Of a stretch of DNA of 64,000 nt, positions 1 through 13,256 are shown one piece after another. This stretch comes from Capra hircus (lineage: Eukaryota; Chordata; Mammalia; Artiodactyla; Bovidae): NCBI RefSeq assembly GCF_001704415.2, contig NC_030820.1, forward strand, positions 42,204,036-42,268,035, in the 5' to 3' direction. How positions within the stretch are numbered: the first letter of the stretch is position 1; every line of letters begins with the position of its first letter. The notes under the pieces are model-generated. The model did no database searches. It was not told the origin of the DNA and saw only the letters and a list, made by a program, of their open reading frames with translations. Position numbers and translations under genes: made by a program.

Positions 1-1667
1 CTGGAGGGTCTACCAATCGTACAAGTTCTTGGGAGGGCACTTTCAGTCATCAGCATACACCCCTAGGCTCAGCAATTCCACTTCTAGGAATCTATTCTGG
101 ATATTCATTCAACAAAATATTTTCTCCCACCTAAGATGTGCCTCTGAAGACAGAGGCCCCAAGAACAATGTCCCTGCTCTCACAGGGCTTCCATTCTCCT
201 GTGGGAGACTATGCACAAAGCCAGTCAAGTGTGCAGGCAATCAAGGGGGATGAAGAAAAAAGAAAACAGAAAGCGCCGGTGGGGGCCCAATGGCTATTTT
301 GGATGTGCTAGTCTGGGAAGGCCTCTCTGAAGAGGTGACAGCTGAGCAGAGACCAGGCTGAAGGAGAAAACTCAGGAGGAGAAGGTCCAGGGGAACGTTT
401 CAGGCAACAGAGAAGGAACCATGGGGTAACTCACAAATTTGCCCTTCCGGCCCTCTGCTTTTCTTTTTATTCCAGTAACAGCCTTTTGTTTATTCAAAGG
501 AAGTGGCACCACTAGAATGTCTCTCTTTGTCCTCAACTCAAAAATAAAAATAATCAGACTCTTTTAATACAGTAGATCTTTCAAGGGAGATTGCTTCCCC
601 AAACATTACTGTGCATCACAATTTGTCTTCTTGAAAGGAAGAGCTTACAACCTAAGTGTTATGTCAAATCTGTTAATAAAAGTGCATTAAAACCAACTGT
701 GCATTTTTAATGCACATAAACCTTTCCACAAAAGAGATTATCTTCACAAGAGATGCTGATCAGTTGCTAGATAATTTTACACAAAAACAAAAATTCTGTC
801 GATCCTTGGACTTCCAGCAGGAAGGGGAACCACTGACTGAGATGTGTATATAGTTTAACTTCGTGATCTTTTAGGCAATGAAGGTAACATTTTTAGGGGC
901 TCTCTGGATAAATATTTTACACTGCAGAGGTCTGTGTCAATTAAGGGCATTCCAGGGGATCCCAAAAGCAGTGACTCTTGCTACAATATCTGAGAACATT
1001 ACATACTAACTTTTTCAGTCACCAAGAAACATCAAGACTTCAAAACTGTCATGAGTGATAAGTTCCACGAACAGCCAAATAGACACCAGCCTAGGGGAGG
1101 GTCCAGCCCGCGTGAAAAACGCTCCTCTCTCAACTGTGAGATGAATTCAACGTCAACGCGTTCATCTCCCCAAAGGGAGGCCGAAAACATCTTCCGGACC
1201 GGACAGCGCTTCCCAAGGGGCAGACTCGGGTGGACACATTTCACACACCAGAAGCCAGTGGCTCGCGATCGCCGGGCATCCACCTGCCCTCTGCCTTCGA
1301 GGGCGCAGCGCCCCGCGACCCCGCACCCCGCCGAGCCCTCAGCCTCCCCGAGAAGGCGGCGCACCCCCGCGCCTGCACACTGCGGACCCTCCACCGTCCC
1401 CAGAGGCCCCGCGGGCGCCGGTGAGCTGCCCACCCCGCAGGAGGGACGCTGGGTCCGCGCAGCGCGCGCGCTTCCCGGCCCCGCCGGGCATCCAGGGGCC
1501 CCCCATCCTCATAGGGAGGCGCTCTCCAGCCGGGCGCCAGAGGCGGGGGCCCGCAGGCCCGCTCGGGGAGGCATCCAGGGATGGACCGGCTCGGAGAGGC
1601 CGGCGGGGCGCGCGGGCGGGCAGCTCCGAAGGGGCGCGGGCCCCCGGCCGCCCCCGCCGCCCCTCAC
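1..1667 (-). other. ABHD12: ABHD12 intron 1 (5' part)
   Basis: Sequence downstream, in the ABHD12 direction, of the exon 1 splice donor at 1662-1667. No further ABHD12 exon was recognised here, so the intron runs off the left edge. The first 450 bases look like an old interspersed repeat, probably L2-like, from wording such as the stretch around 165-200. From about 1150 the intron becomes GC-rich and belongs to the CpG island. Long open frames in that GC-rich part have no recognisable protein similarity. Confidence 0.75.
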
Positions 1668-1858
1668 CTGCCCAGCGCCCGCTTCATGCCCGCGTCCGCG
1701 GCGCAGCGCGGCTCGGCCGGCCCCGGGCCCGCCAGGCACAGGTTCTGCTTCAAGCGGCAGTCGGCGTCCAGCGCCGCGGCGGCCGGGCCGGCGGAGGGCG
1801 AGCCCGAGGCGGCACGGCGTTCATGCTCCAGGGCGACAGGCTCGGTCCGCTTCCTCAT
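1668..1858 (-). CDS. ABHD12: ABHD12 exon 1, coding part (lysophosphatidylserine lipase)
   Basis: First coding exon of ABHD12, an integral ER-membrane alpha/beta-hydrolase that degrades lysophosphatidylserine; loss in people causes PHARC neurodegeneration. The 191-nt exon encodes 63 residues plus two bases. It starts [14 protein letters not shown], contains [10 protein letters not shown] and [10 protein letters not shown], and ends MKRALGR, closely matching the human N-terminus as I know it. It stops at a consensus donor (GGCAG|GTGAGG), and the split arginine codon agrees with the known continuation. This cytosolic, low-complexity N-terminal segment precedes the transmembrane helix and hydrolase domain, which are encoded outside the window. 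The ATG is the first in frame after a GC-rich leader. No lesion is visible and the gene appears intact as far as seen. Its neighbour on this side should be GINS1 in the ancestral order, but none is present. Confidence 0.95.
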
Positions 1859-2085
1859 TCCGTGGCCAGCACGGCCAGTCTCGCCCGCGCCGCCCGCCGC
1901 CGCCGAGGGGAGCCACCGCCAAGGGGAGCCGCCGCCGCCGCCGCCGCAGCCGCCGCCGCGAGCCCGCCGCCCTGACGTCCCTGCCGGCCGGCGGGCCCGC
2001 CCACAGTCCGGTCAGAGCTGGCCAATGAGCGTCGGGAAGCGGCCAACCCGCCCCGCCCTCCAAGGCCCGCCCCCTCCCGGTGCCT

Positions 2086-2096
2086 GCAGCCATCTT
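2086..2096 (-). promoter_or_regulatory. YY1-type site upstream of ABHD12
   Basis: On the minus strand this reads AAGATGGCTGC, the classic YY1 consensus often found close to transcription starts. It lies about 230 bases upstream of the ABHD12 ATG and in the orientation of the gene, so it may mark the start region. Binding is inferred, not shown. Confidence 0.5.
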
Positions 2097-2230
2097 AGAG
2101 TCGGGCAGACGACGCCATGGCGGGCGTCACTGTCCGGGCGTGACGCCGCGGCGGGGCGGTGGAGTTGCGCTGCGTAGGGGTCGAGCTAGGTCCGAGCCCG
2201 GGCTCCCGGCTTCCCGCCCAGCTTAGCTAC

Positions 2231-3282
2231 CTGAAACGGACCCTCCACTCCCGTCCCAGGCTCTCTGACTTCCCTCAAGAGTGGAAACCCCCGAAAGGGT
2301 CTTTTAAGGGTTTACACAACGAAAAGGGAAAGGTGACATCACAAGTCTGTCCTAATGATGATTTACAACTATTAAATTTTCCAACAAGGCCTTTAAAAAA
2401 TATGAGATCAGGTAGGTTTGTTTTTTAATTTGAAATACACATGCATATATTGTTTTCTTTTGGGCCAAACATGAAAACCGAGCTGCTAAAAAAAGAGTAT
2501 TAGATTTTTTATAAAGCAATTAGAACTAGTCGATGAGGGAAGAATCCGTTCACAAATTCCCAGTTGTGAAACACAAAGTAACAATTCAACGGATCCTAAA
2601 AACACAAAAGAAAGTAGTTTTATCTCTTAGTTTTATAACTGACTCTCTTTAATATGGCGTTTAGTTAGTGTTAATCGCTCAGTTTTTGTACAAATGAGCT
2701 ACAACCATGTTACAAAGTAACTTGTAATTTCAAAATTTGTGCTAGTGAAAACTACTGCCAACTGATGATTTAAAATTAATTAGAACTGTCTTTAGAAATT
2801 CAATAGCTCCTTATATTGGCTTCCTAATGACACATAGAAACTGCAAAAAGAATTTCACTGACCATATTACTAAATATCACAACCAGCATTCATATTTGTC
2901 CAAACATATGTTTGGTGAATTCTTTAAAATAATGTAGAAGCATATACTGACAGACTGGGAATCCAGAAACTAAAGTGTAAAACAATTTTTACACTTTACA
3001 ATTTTTTTCATCACTCACTAAATTCTTTTCAATCAATAGACAAAAAAGCTAGGAAGGGAGGACTAGAAAAATAGAGTAAGGGTTAGTGAGTCTTGGTATC
3101 AGGCCTAGCCCATCTAGTCCTCAACTCTTGGTTCACAGTTCAAGTATAAGTAATCTTTTCCAGGCTCTGATCTTATCCAGTGTCACCCCACAATAGTGAC
3201 ACCTACACTAGTATTTCTAGTCCACACCTCTTCATTGAACCCCACTCTCCTTGTCTCACTTATTCACTCTTATATCCTCTCC
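2231..3282. other. Unassigned AT-rich sequence right of the ABHD12 promoter
   Basis: No gene or recognisable young repeat was seen. A plus-strand open frame of 89 codons at 2159-2428 starts inside the CpG island and has no recognisable similarity. This is where the GINS1 side of the ancestral ABHD12 neighbourhood might be expected to begin, so the segment is a candidate for the last human-20p-type sequence before the junction. Confidence 0.5.
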
Positions 3283-3562
3283 TGCTGCTGCTGCTGCTGC
3301 TAAGTCGCTTCAGTCGTGTCTGACTCCGTGCGACCCCATAGACGGCAGCCCACCAGGCTCCCCCGTCCCCGGGATTCTCCAGGCAAGAATACTGGAGTAG
3401 GTTGCCATTTCCTTCTCCAATGCATGAAAGTGAAACTGAAAGTGAGGTTGCTCAGTGGTGTCCGACTCTTAGCGACCCCATGGACTGCACCCTACCAGGC
3501 TTCTCCATCCATGGGATTTTCCAGGCAAGAGTACTGGAATGGGGTGCCATTGCCTTCTCCCT
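3283..3562 (-). repeat. Bov-A2-type SINE
   Basis: Begins with a (CTG)n run, which is the reversed (CAG)n tail of this family. It contains two related monomers, each with the reversed gtgtctgactc-type segment and a ttctccaggcaag segment. Confidence 0.85.
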
Positions 3563-3849
3563 GATATCCTATAGGCACTTAAAATTATGTTCAAAGCTGA
3601 GCTCTCAGCTCTTCTCCCACCCTAACTCCGTCCATAACCTTTCCCACCTCCAGGATGCTAAGTCCACGATGCTTGCAGTTCCTCAGGCCAAAACCTTGGG
3701 ATTCTACTTGATTCCTCCCTGCTCATGACATAGTAGGTCTATCACCAAGCCTGGTCAGCTCCCCTTTCAAAATCTATCCAGGGTAGACCATTTCTCACTA
3801 CCTCCACCATGGGCCAAATTGCCATCATACCTCACCTGGATTATTTTAT

Positions 3850-3965
3850 TTTTTCATTTTTTGCTGGGCTACATGGCATGCAGGACCCTAGTCCTCTGAC
3901 CAGGGATCAGTCCCCTGCAGTGGAAGCTTGGAGTTTTAACCACTGAACCGCTAGGAAATTCCCTA
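3850..3965 (-). repeat. tRNA-derived SINE (CHR/Bov-tA-like)
   Basis: Reversed tRNA-like promoter with a B-box complement (gaccagggatcagtcc at about 3899) and the reversed 5' end aaccactgaaccgctagg. It is fairly diverged from the young copies elsewhere in the window. Confidence 0.65.
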
Positions 3966-4129
3966 CTTTTAGAGGGGGGTGGATTATTTTAATAGCCTAA
4001 ATGGTCTCTTGCCTCACTTCTGTCTACTTAATTCAGTGGCCACAAAGCTCTTTTAAAAACGCTAGATTCAGTTCTGTCACTTGTGTGCTCAGAATACTTC
4101 AGTGGGTCCCTACCTCAATGAAAATAAAA

Positions 4130-4545
4130 CTGAAAAGCACGAAATGGGTCAAGGGCCCTACCTGACTTGGCCTCGGCCACCCACTCACCCAGCTCCAGCA
4201 TCACTGCCTCCATGCTGCTACAGGGGCCCCCCAGGAAATGGGTGACATGTATATGAGTCAAATCCACATGGCAAACTCCCATTTACTTAAGGTCTGTGCC
4301 TTCTCTGAATGCTAACTTGAAACCTTCGGGCCCTCTCACTGTCACTTTTCAACTGTCCTGACTTACACTCTTCTTAGAGTAGCACTTTTCACGAATGTGT
4401 TTGTCATCGGTATGTCTGTATTTGCTGTTGCCCTCACTAGGTCTGAGACTCTGACAGCAAGGACTCTGCTGCTTTATCTTCAGTGTCTAGAACAGTGCTA
4501 AACAGGCACTTCATAAATACTTGCTGAAGGAATAATGAACCATCA
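4130..4545. repeat. Probable old L2-type LINE remnant
   Basis: Diverged wording around 4450-4540 (gacagcaaggactctgctg, then cataaatacttgctgaagga) resembles the L2 3' region. Family assignment is from memory and orientation was not settled. Confidence 0.45.
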
Positions 4546-4619
4546 CAACCCCTCAGAGGTGGGTACTATTACCCCTCCCTCCCTAACACAAAGATAAAGA
4601 AGTCAGTCTCAGGCCTGGG

Positions 4620-6262
<1,643 letters not shown>

Positions 6263-6335
6263 AAATTTAGATTTGGGCCCGAGGTCACGCCTTTATCCTC
6301 CCAAGCCCAGACTCCAGGGGCACTGAGTGGCTCAC
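6263..6335. other. Junction between ANKRD16 copy and FBH1 pseudogene
   Basis: Similarity to the ANKRD16 downstream flank fades at about 6255-6270, and the last recognisable FBH1 exon ends at 6336. The few bases between would be FBH1 intron. The exact joint is not visible without the intact FBH1 intron for comparison. Confidence 0.55.
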
Positions 6336-6557
6336 CAGCTTTTTGCTCTGTTCCACCATGACTTGCTGCCCCTGGCTATTCTTGCACCAGATGGGCACAT
6401 AGTCGATCATCAGCTCCTCATAGGCTGAGGTGAAGAAGGCCTCCAGAGTGTTATACAGAGTGTGGCCCTAATGAAGCCGCCCTTCCCTTCAGCAAGGAGA
6501 CAGCTGACTGTGAAGGGGGTTGACTTGAAGAGATTCAGCTTCTTTCTCAACTGGTAT
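6336..6557 (-). pseudogene. FBH1: FBH1 pseudogene, exon after Walker A
   Basis: Acceptor CCAG before ATACCAG and donor GTGAGC after AAGCTG are intact. In one frame it reads [11 protein letters not shown] and [11 protein letters not shown]; after a frameshift near 6460 it continues as [18 protein letters not shown] and VMVEQSKKL. The shift breaks translation in mid-exon. This is the last FBH1 exon before the truncation. Confidence 0.9.
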
Positions 6558-7202
6558 CTGGAAGGCACATCCTGAGGGCACAGGGTGGGCCTTCCTGGCC
6601 ACGTAGGACTTGTGTCCCCCAGGCCCTGCCCCCATCTCTCTGATGACACCACAGGTCCCTGGCAGTGGTTCATCCAGGTGAGGAAAAAGGCTTAAAGGGT
6701 TGAGTGCTTCCAGGCCACGTGGGACTGGAAAGGGCTCCATTCAGCTTTCCAAAATCCACATCTAATAACCCAGGAGACAAAGTGGCTCACAACAGATACC
6801 ACTCTTCCACAGTGTAGACAGGACTCCAGTAGGCCCCAGGGGGACCTTGACGCTCCCTGAAGCCTTCCTATCCCAGGGAACACAGCTCAGAGGCCCCAGG
6901 AGCCTGGGTCTAATGCCTGTTAGCTTTGTCCTTTCCCCTCCAGCTTCCAAGGAGAGTCTGATCTGAACGGGTCAACTAGGCCATTGGTGCCCGGGACTGC
7001 AGACACGTCATCTGACCCGTGCCTAAACTCCAGACACACGAGCCTGCCTCCCTGGGTGACAATGTATCTCTCTGGGGTAAAAGTATAAATCACTAAATCT
7101 TTTGTTATATTCCCTGCCTATAAAGGGAGATTAGGCACTAAGTTCTCTCCTGTGAAAAGCAGTGACCGGATGTGACGGTGACAGCGGCACCAGGAAGCTC
7201 AC

Positions 7203-7369
7203 TTGAGCTCGATGTGATTGCAGGCCACGGAGTGGAATGTCTTGCAGATGACGTGGCTTGGGAAGATGAGCTCCGGCTACCTGGTGATGTTCTTGTTGAA
7301 GGTCATGTGTGGAAATCTGCTGAGACCACTTCTCAGCATACGTGACCAGGGTGGAGGTCTTCCCAATGC
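7203..7369 (-). pseudogene. FBH1: FBH1 pseudogene, Walker A exon
   Basis: 167 nt with good acceptor (CCCCAG) and donor (GTGAGC). It encodes GIGKTSTLVTYAEKWSQ, which is helicase motif I (GxGKT). Then a 2-nt loss shifts the frame, and the correct frame resumes as MTFNKNITR, an in-frame TAG where glutamine is expected, then IFPSHVICKTFHS. It is clearly FBH1-derived and clearly dead. Confidence 0.92.
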
Positions 7370-9287
7370 CTGGGGATGCCAAGAGGGAGAGGGTCACCTC
7401 TGACCAGGAAGACACACTCTCACGATGCCCTAGTCAGGATCCGCCCACGCTCATCTCGCCACCAGCCAGGCACCCGACAGCGGCACGCTCTTAGTACTGA
7501 TGAGAACTAAATGCCAGGTGGCGAAGGGAGCAGCAGAGTGCAGGCAGAGCCACCTGGGTTGGGGCTGAGGCACCAGCAGCTCCAGCAAGGCGCCCCTTGA
7601 CCTCCCTGGGCTTCAGTCTGCTCCTCAGCTGTGTGCCTGTAACACACAGGTTGAGACAGCTGTATGAGCAAAGCTCAGACAAAGAGTGACCAAGCACTTT
7701 AGGAGCCAGGCAACACAACTAGCTAACCCTGGCAGAACACTAGACATTGCATTTGGGGATGCATGTGAAGGTAGGAGGCCCTTCTAAGCTTCACCGTACG
7801 GAATCCCAGGAGCTCCTGACACTGTCTAAACAGGAAAGTCACATGACCGGCCACCCCACAGCCATCTGTGTCTGAGCAGATGTGTTGATAGGTAACAGGC
7901 CAGATCAACCCCCAGCAGATGGGCCATCTGTCCATCCAGGGTGGATGCCCCCTGGAGTGGGAAGAAAAAGCAATTATTCCTTAACAACTGCTTTTTGGAT
8001 GATTTAATTGCAGCAGTTCAATAATAGATTAAGGTAACGACACTCCGGCAGGTGACGGGAAGGGGGATGCAATGACAAGAAATCTTCCAGGAATGGCAGC
8101 CCCTAACCTGCTGCTGCTGCTAAGTTGCTTCAGTCGTGTCTGACTCTGTGCGACCCCATAGACGGCAGCCCACCAGGCTCCCCCATCCCTGGGATTCTCC
8201 AGGCAAGAATACTGCAGTGGGTTGCCATTTCCTTCTCCAATGCATGAAAGTGAAAAGTCAAAGTGAAGTCTCTCAGCTGTGTCCGACTCTTAGCAACCCC
8301 ATAGACTGCAGCCTACCAGGCTCCTCCGTCCATGGGATTTTCCAGGCAAGAGTACTGGAGTGGGGTGCCATTGCCTTCTCCACCCTTACCTGCAAACGTC
8401 ATTATTTTCACCACCTGGAGAGGCCCCACTTTGTGGCTTAGGATCAGCTGTTTGTTCATGTGTCAGTTGGATGGTAGTTTTCTTGCTGTAATCATTACAG
8501 AAGAGAAATTAGGGAAAGAGGAAGAAATTGAAAAGATCGGGTGATAAACTACCAAAATGAGGCTGGGGTTGCTCCTGGCTTCCAAGACAACATTTAAGAA
8601 CCTCTGATGATGGATTCTACACGATGGAGGCAGAACACAGAGGACTATTTCCAGCTTCTCATTAACTCACTGTGTGTCAGCATGAAGCCCTTCATTTCTC
8701 TGGTCCTTTCAAATAACCCAAATTGTTACCAGTACAGTGGGCTGCCTTGTAAAGCTATCCTTACTGATCAGTGTTCAAAAGCTAGATGACCATCTGTTGG
8801 GACTGCTCAACAGAAGGGAAAATTGGGTGAAATGCTTTTTAAAATTCCTTCCAAATTAAAGAATCTGTGGCCTTTTATTTCTCTAACGGACCAATGACAA
8901 AAATTAAGGCTTCAAAGCAGAGACTGAAGGAAAACTTTGAAAATAAATCTAAAATAACTTTTAGCCAAACTTGACCACCAAGACACATTCTTCCGAAGAG
9001 AAAAGGTGACACCTCCCCAGCCCTCCCCCAGACTCTTCACGTACAGCAGGGGCAGCGTAGAGGTCAAGGAGGTGTTAGCACACACAGGCCTCTGCCTCGG
9101 CAAGGAGGGGGTGCTACCTCAGACTCCACAACGCCCACCCAGGGTCCACACTCAGGGAGCACTTAGTGGTGGCTGTGTAGCTGTAAGATATTCAGAGCAG
9201 CGTCCATGGGAAAGATGATCCATTAAATGCTGATATCTCGGAAAGGACTTCAGAAACCAACTTCCTCCTAGGAGACGGTGACTTAAC
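7370..9287 (-). other. FBH1 pseudogene intron or deletion interval
   Basis: Contains one SINE (8107-8382) and unassigned sequence. Human FBH1 has roughly 150 residues between the flanking exons, but none of them was recognised on the minus strand here. They have probably been deleted. Confidence 0.5.
8107..8382 (-). repeat. Bov-A2-type SINE
   Basis: Starts with a reversed CAG tail (ctgctgctgctaagttgc) and has two monomers. It is closely similar to the copy at 3283-3562. Confidence 0.85.
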
Positions 9288-9417
9288 AGATGAGGTTCAG
9301 CACATACAGGTCCGACTCCTCCTCTATGCCATACCTCAGCAGGATGCTGTGCACCCTGCTGATGGCTTGCTCTTCATTCATCAGGTATTGGCGATACAAC
9401 TTTTTCCAAGGAATGAA
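9288..9417 (-). pseudogene. FBH1: FBH1 pseudogene, exon after the F-box
   Basis: The only exon of the set without an obvious lesion. It encodes [18 protein letters not shown], then [16 protein letters not shown], and follows acceptor ATCTAG. The likely donor is GTTAAG at 9282-9287. The end is inferred from loss of similarity and could be a few bases off. Confidence 0.85.
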
Positions 9418-9739
9418 CTAGATAGTTTAAGAAATCCAAAAGAGCATGGAGGCAATGGCTATTAGAGCACCATACAGATAGTTGTTTAAAAAACAACTAG
9501 AGCCCACAACGCAAAAGCTGGAGAAAAGGGCAGAAATATTATACAAATTTTAGTTGGAAACTAGGAAAGTGAAGGGTTCATTTTTGGTTTCAACACCAAC
9601 TTGTTACAGAATCTGTGAAGAGCTAGTGCTTCAATTTTCCTATCTGAAACAGTGTCCAGTTCCTGTTGGGACACTAATGACTCAGAGTTTCAAAGAGGAT
9701 TAAACAATATGAGAGCTATGGCTATAATAGCATTAAACA

Positions 9740-11185
9740 AAACACAATTTAAGTCAAAAATTTTAGAAGAGACAAAGAAGAAGATTATAAAATAATAAAA
9801 GGATCAATTCACCAAGAAGATATAACAATTATAAATATGCACATACCAAATAGCAGAGCTCCTAAAACTAGGAAGCAAACACTGACAGAACTGAAGAGAG
9901 AAACAGATAACAGGATAATAACAGGAGACTTCAATATTCCACTTTCAAGAATGGATAGAACAAACAACACTAGATCAACTGGACCTGACAGACATATAAT
10001 GAACACTCCACCCAACAATATATAATCTTTGCGAGTACACACAGAACATTCTCCAGGATAGATCCCATGCAAGGCCACGAAAGAAGTCTTAACACATTTT
10101 AAAAGACTGAAATTATAGAAAGTATGTTTTTCAATCAGTAAGAATGAAACAAGAAATCAGTAGTGGAAAGAAAGCTGGAAAACTCACAAATATGTGAAAA
10201 TTAAAAACAAAAACATTTTTTAAAGCAACCAATGAGTCAAAAGGAAATCACAAAGAAATTAGAAAATACCTTGAGACAAATAAAAATACAGATACCAAAA
10301 TATATGGGATGAAATGCAAGCAATGCTAACCAGTTAATAGCTATAAACACTTACATTAAAAAATAAGAAAGATCACAGCGACTTCCCTGGTGGTCCAGTG
10401 GCTAAGACTCCAAGCTTTCAATGAAGGGGGCCAAGGTTCAATCCCTGGTCAGGGAGCTAGATCCCATGTGCTGCAACTAAGACCCTGTGCAGCCAAATCA
10501 TAAATAAATAAACTTACTTTTAAAAAATAAGAAATATCACACATCAGCAAGCTAACTTTACACCTAAAAGAACTAGAAAAAGAACAAACTAAACCCAAAG
10601 CTAGCAGGAAGGAGGAAATAATAAAGACTATCAAGCAGAAATAAATGAAACAGAAAATTTTAAAAATGTGGAAAAATTAATAAAACAAAGTTTTATTTTT
10701 TAAAAACAAAATTGACAACTCTTAGATATATAGTGGAAAAAGGGAAGATCTGAATAACTAAAATCAGAAATGAAAAGGAAACGTTACAACTGATGTCACA
10801 GAAATAAGAACGGTTGTAAGAATACTTCAAACAACTGAAGGCCAATCAAACGGATAACCTAGAAGAAATGCATAAATCCTTAGGAACACACAACCTACCA
10901 AGACTGAATCATGGAGATACAGAAAATCGGAACAGACCAATAATGAGTAAGGAGACTGAATCAGTCATCAAAAGCCTCCCCAAAAGGAACAGTCCAGAAA
11001 CATATTGCTTCACTGAAAAAGTTTACTGAACATTTAAAGAACTAGTATCAATCCCCCTATAACTCTTCAAAAAAAAACTGAAGACGAGGGCACACTTCCA
11101 GACTTATTCTGAAGCCAGCATAACCTTATACTGAAGCCAGACAAAGACACCACAAGAAATAAAATGAGAGCTGTAACAAGGTCAT
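9740..11185 (+). repeat. L1 LINE ORF2 fragment
   Basis: AT-rich sequence whose plus-strand translation resembles L1 ORF2 (for example DFNIPLSRMDRTN near 9930, in the endonuclease domain). It has many stops. It inserted in an FBH1 pseudogene intron and was itself split by a SINE at 10379-10525. Confidence 0.75.
10379..10525 (+). repeat. Bov-tA-type SINE nested in L1
   Basis: Reads cttccctggtggtccagtgg, then B-box ggttcaatccctgg, and ends in an AAATAAATAAA tail. Near-identical copies of an aaaataagaaagatcaca-like stretch flank it, consistent with a target-site duplication. Confidence 0.85.
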
Positions 11186-12171
11186 TGAAAGTGAGAGTCA
11201 TTTCCTAGGCAGGTTGATAGGAAGTCTAGGGGTCCCCAAGGAGAGAGGGGTCTGGAATTCTCAAGGAGGAAGAAAGGACAAACTTTTTTTCCTTCTCTAC
11301 ATTCTTTAGGATTATATAACAACAATGTATTCTGCCTGAGGACAGTCTCTGGATTAAATCTTCTGGCTAATTCTGTTATCTTAAAATGTAAATTATGGGA
11401 GTAAGTCTGGTGAGGTCTTTACAACCTTCAGACATTCTTTGGATTCATTGGAGAGTATCTAACTTCATTGCTAACACTAACAAGCGGGTATTCTTTCTGC
11501 CCCCTTCTGATGTCTATGTCAGAAGCTTTCTCTATCTCCTTTATACTTTTCAAAAGAGTACTGTTCTAACATTTCAGGAGGTAAAGATAAGCTGAGATAC
11601 GTTCCCAAAATCTTCTCAAGCAGAGTGGAGGGAACCCTCACGCATCCCCGTTCCCATCAGAGATCTCAATTAAGTGGGTAAATTTACTGACCCAAAACAA
11701 AGTTCACAACTAAAAACAGAACAATATTTCTGTGAATGTAGGAGACAAGACCCCAAGCAAAGAATGGAGCAAGCGCGATGTGAAATTTCCTCCAAAATGT
11801 GTTGGGTTTGGAAGAGAAATGTACTGAGCCTTGACATACCCATCTTGCCCTCAATCTCTAAGGTTTTAAACTTCAATACATTTGAAGAATAGGTTAAATT
11901 CTCCACCTCTGGCTTATTGCCAATGGCCGGTCTAAGGGACATACAAGTTAAGCAGAACATTCTCACAACCTTTAGGCATGAGAACCTGGTAAGTATAATG
12001 TGAACCTGGTAAGTATAACGACAAAGGGAAAAACAGGCTGTGGGCTAATAGTACTGGGAAATCCCTTCTGAGGGCACGGGGCTGCCCTCTGTGTCATCCT
12101 CAGAAGGTACTCCTGAGACTACACACAACACTCATTCAGTAATCACCTCTTATTAATATATGTAAAATATT

Positions 12172-12366
12172 GGGCCTCCCAGGTGGTCTGCCTGCCAATG
12201 CAGGAGACAGAAGAGATGCGGGTTTGATCCCTGGGTGGGGATCCCCTGGTGGAAGGCATGGTAACCCACTCGTGTTCTTGCCTGGAGATTCCCATGGACA
12301 GAGGAGCCTGATGAGCTATAGTCTTTAGGGTCGCAAAGAGTCGGACAGGACTGAAGCAACTTAACA
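12172..12366 (+). repeat. Bov-A-type SINE
   Basis: Begins gggcctcccaggtgg, has a B-box-like ggtttgatccctgg at about 12220, and ends gtcggacaggactgaagcaa. Confidence 0.85.
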
Positions 12367-12481
12367 AAATATCGTGAGATCCAATAGAGAATGCACAAAC
12401 AGGACAACCAGCCCTCCAGCTATGCTCTAATAGCTCAAATGAAGGAGGAAGCCTCTCTAAGACCACACCTAGAACGTGACA

Positions 12482-12800
12482 GGCTTGAAAGTGAAAGTCA
12501 TTCAGTAGTGTCCGACTCTTTGAGACCCCATGGACTACACAGTCCGTGTAATTCTCCAGGCCAGAATACTGGAGCCGGTAGCCTTTCTCTTCTCCAGGGG
12601 ATCTTCCCAACCCAGGGATTGAACCCAGGTCTCCCATATTGCAGGCTGATTCTTTACCAGCTGAGCCACAAGGGAAGCCCAAGAATACTGGAGTGGGTAG
12701 CCTATCCCTTCTCCAGGGGATCTTCCCAACCCAGGGATCAAGCCGGGGTCTCCTGGATTACAGGCAGATTCTTTACCAACTGAGCTATGAGGGAAGCCCA
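12482..12800 (-). repeat. Composite Bov-A-type SINE
   Basis: A reversed SINE whose 5' half appears twice: the aagaatactggagtgggtag to aagggaagccc segment is repeated at 12677-12800. It is either a local duplication or two adjacent insertions. Confidence 0.8.
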
Positions 12801-13256
12801 CAGAGGTATAAATCGCTATAGCGGTACAAGGAAGAGAGACAGGGTGACGTCCGCGGGATGGAGCAGAGGAGTTACTCGGGGAGTGGAGCCTGGAAGAGGT
12901 GAGACGTCCACAGAGACATGAGGGGGCCCTTTGGGCTGGTTGGACGTGGGGTGCATATCAGACCAAGCTAAGGAAGGTATCACACGGTCCACAGCCTGGA
13001 GGCAGCACAGCGTTTGCTGCGGACAGAATACAGGGATGGATGGGAAAAATAAACAACACGCTGAGACGCGCACAGAAAGGTCTCAGATGCTTCCAGGGGT
13101 TGGGATCTGATTCTGGAGGACAACGGGACAAGAACATTTCTGAGGAAATATTTTCTGAGGGAAATTTCTGAGGAAAGGCCACCGTCAGGAGCACGCGTTA
13201 AGCGAGGCGGCGCCGGGCACTTTTAGAACTTCAGAGAACAGGCGCGCGCTCCGGAC

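Larger units (their letters stand above)
1150..2230. promoter_or_regulatory. ABHD12: CpG island over ABHD12 promoter and exon 1
   Basis: A dense run of CpG dinucleotides with GC boxes (CCCGCCC types around 1995-2075), seen directly. It covers ABHD12 exon 1 and its upstream region. It contains a CCAAT box at 2022-2026, a CRE-like TGACGTC at about 1973-1979 and a YY1-type site at 2086-2096. No TATA box was noticed, which is typical of a housekeeping promoter. The transcription start is not defined by sequence alone, and a divergent plus-strand transcript is possible but unsupported. Confidence 0.85.

Noticed and set aside
1051..2028. 325-codon plus-strand open frame across the ABHD12 CpG island
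   Set aside because: Proline- and arginine-rich translation of GC-rich DNA, antisense to a real exon, with no recognisable domain.
2231..3282. GINS1, the expected upstream neighbour of ABHD12
   Set aside because: No GINS1-like coding sequence was found on either strand.
3283..3302. (CTG)n as a disease-type triplet repeat
   Set aside because: It is the reversed tail of a Bov-A2 SINE; the same occurs at 8107, 26280, 34170 and 51195.
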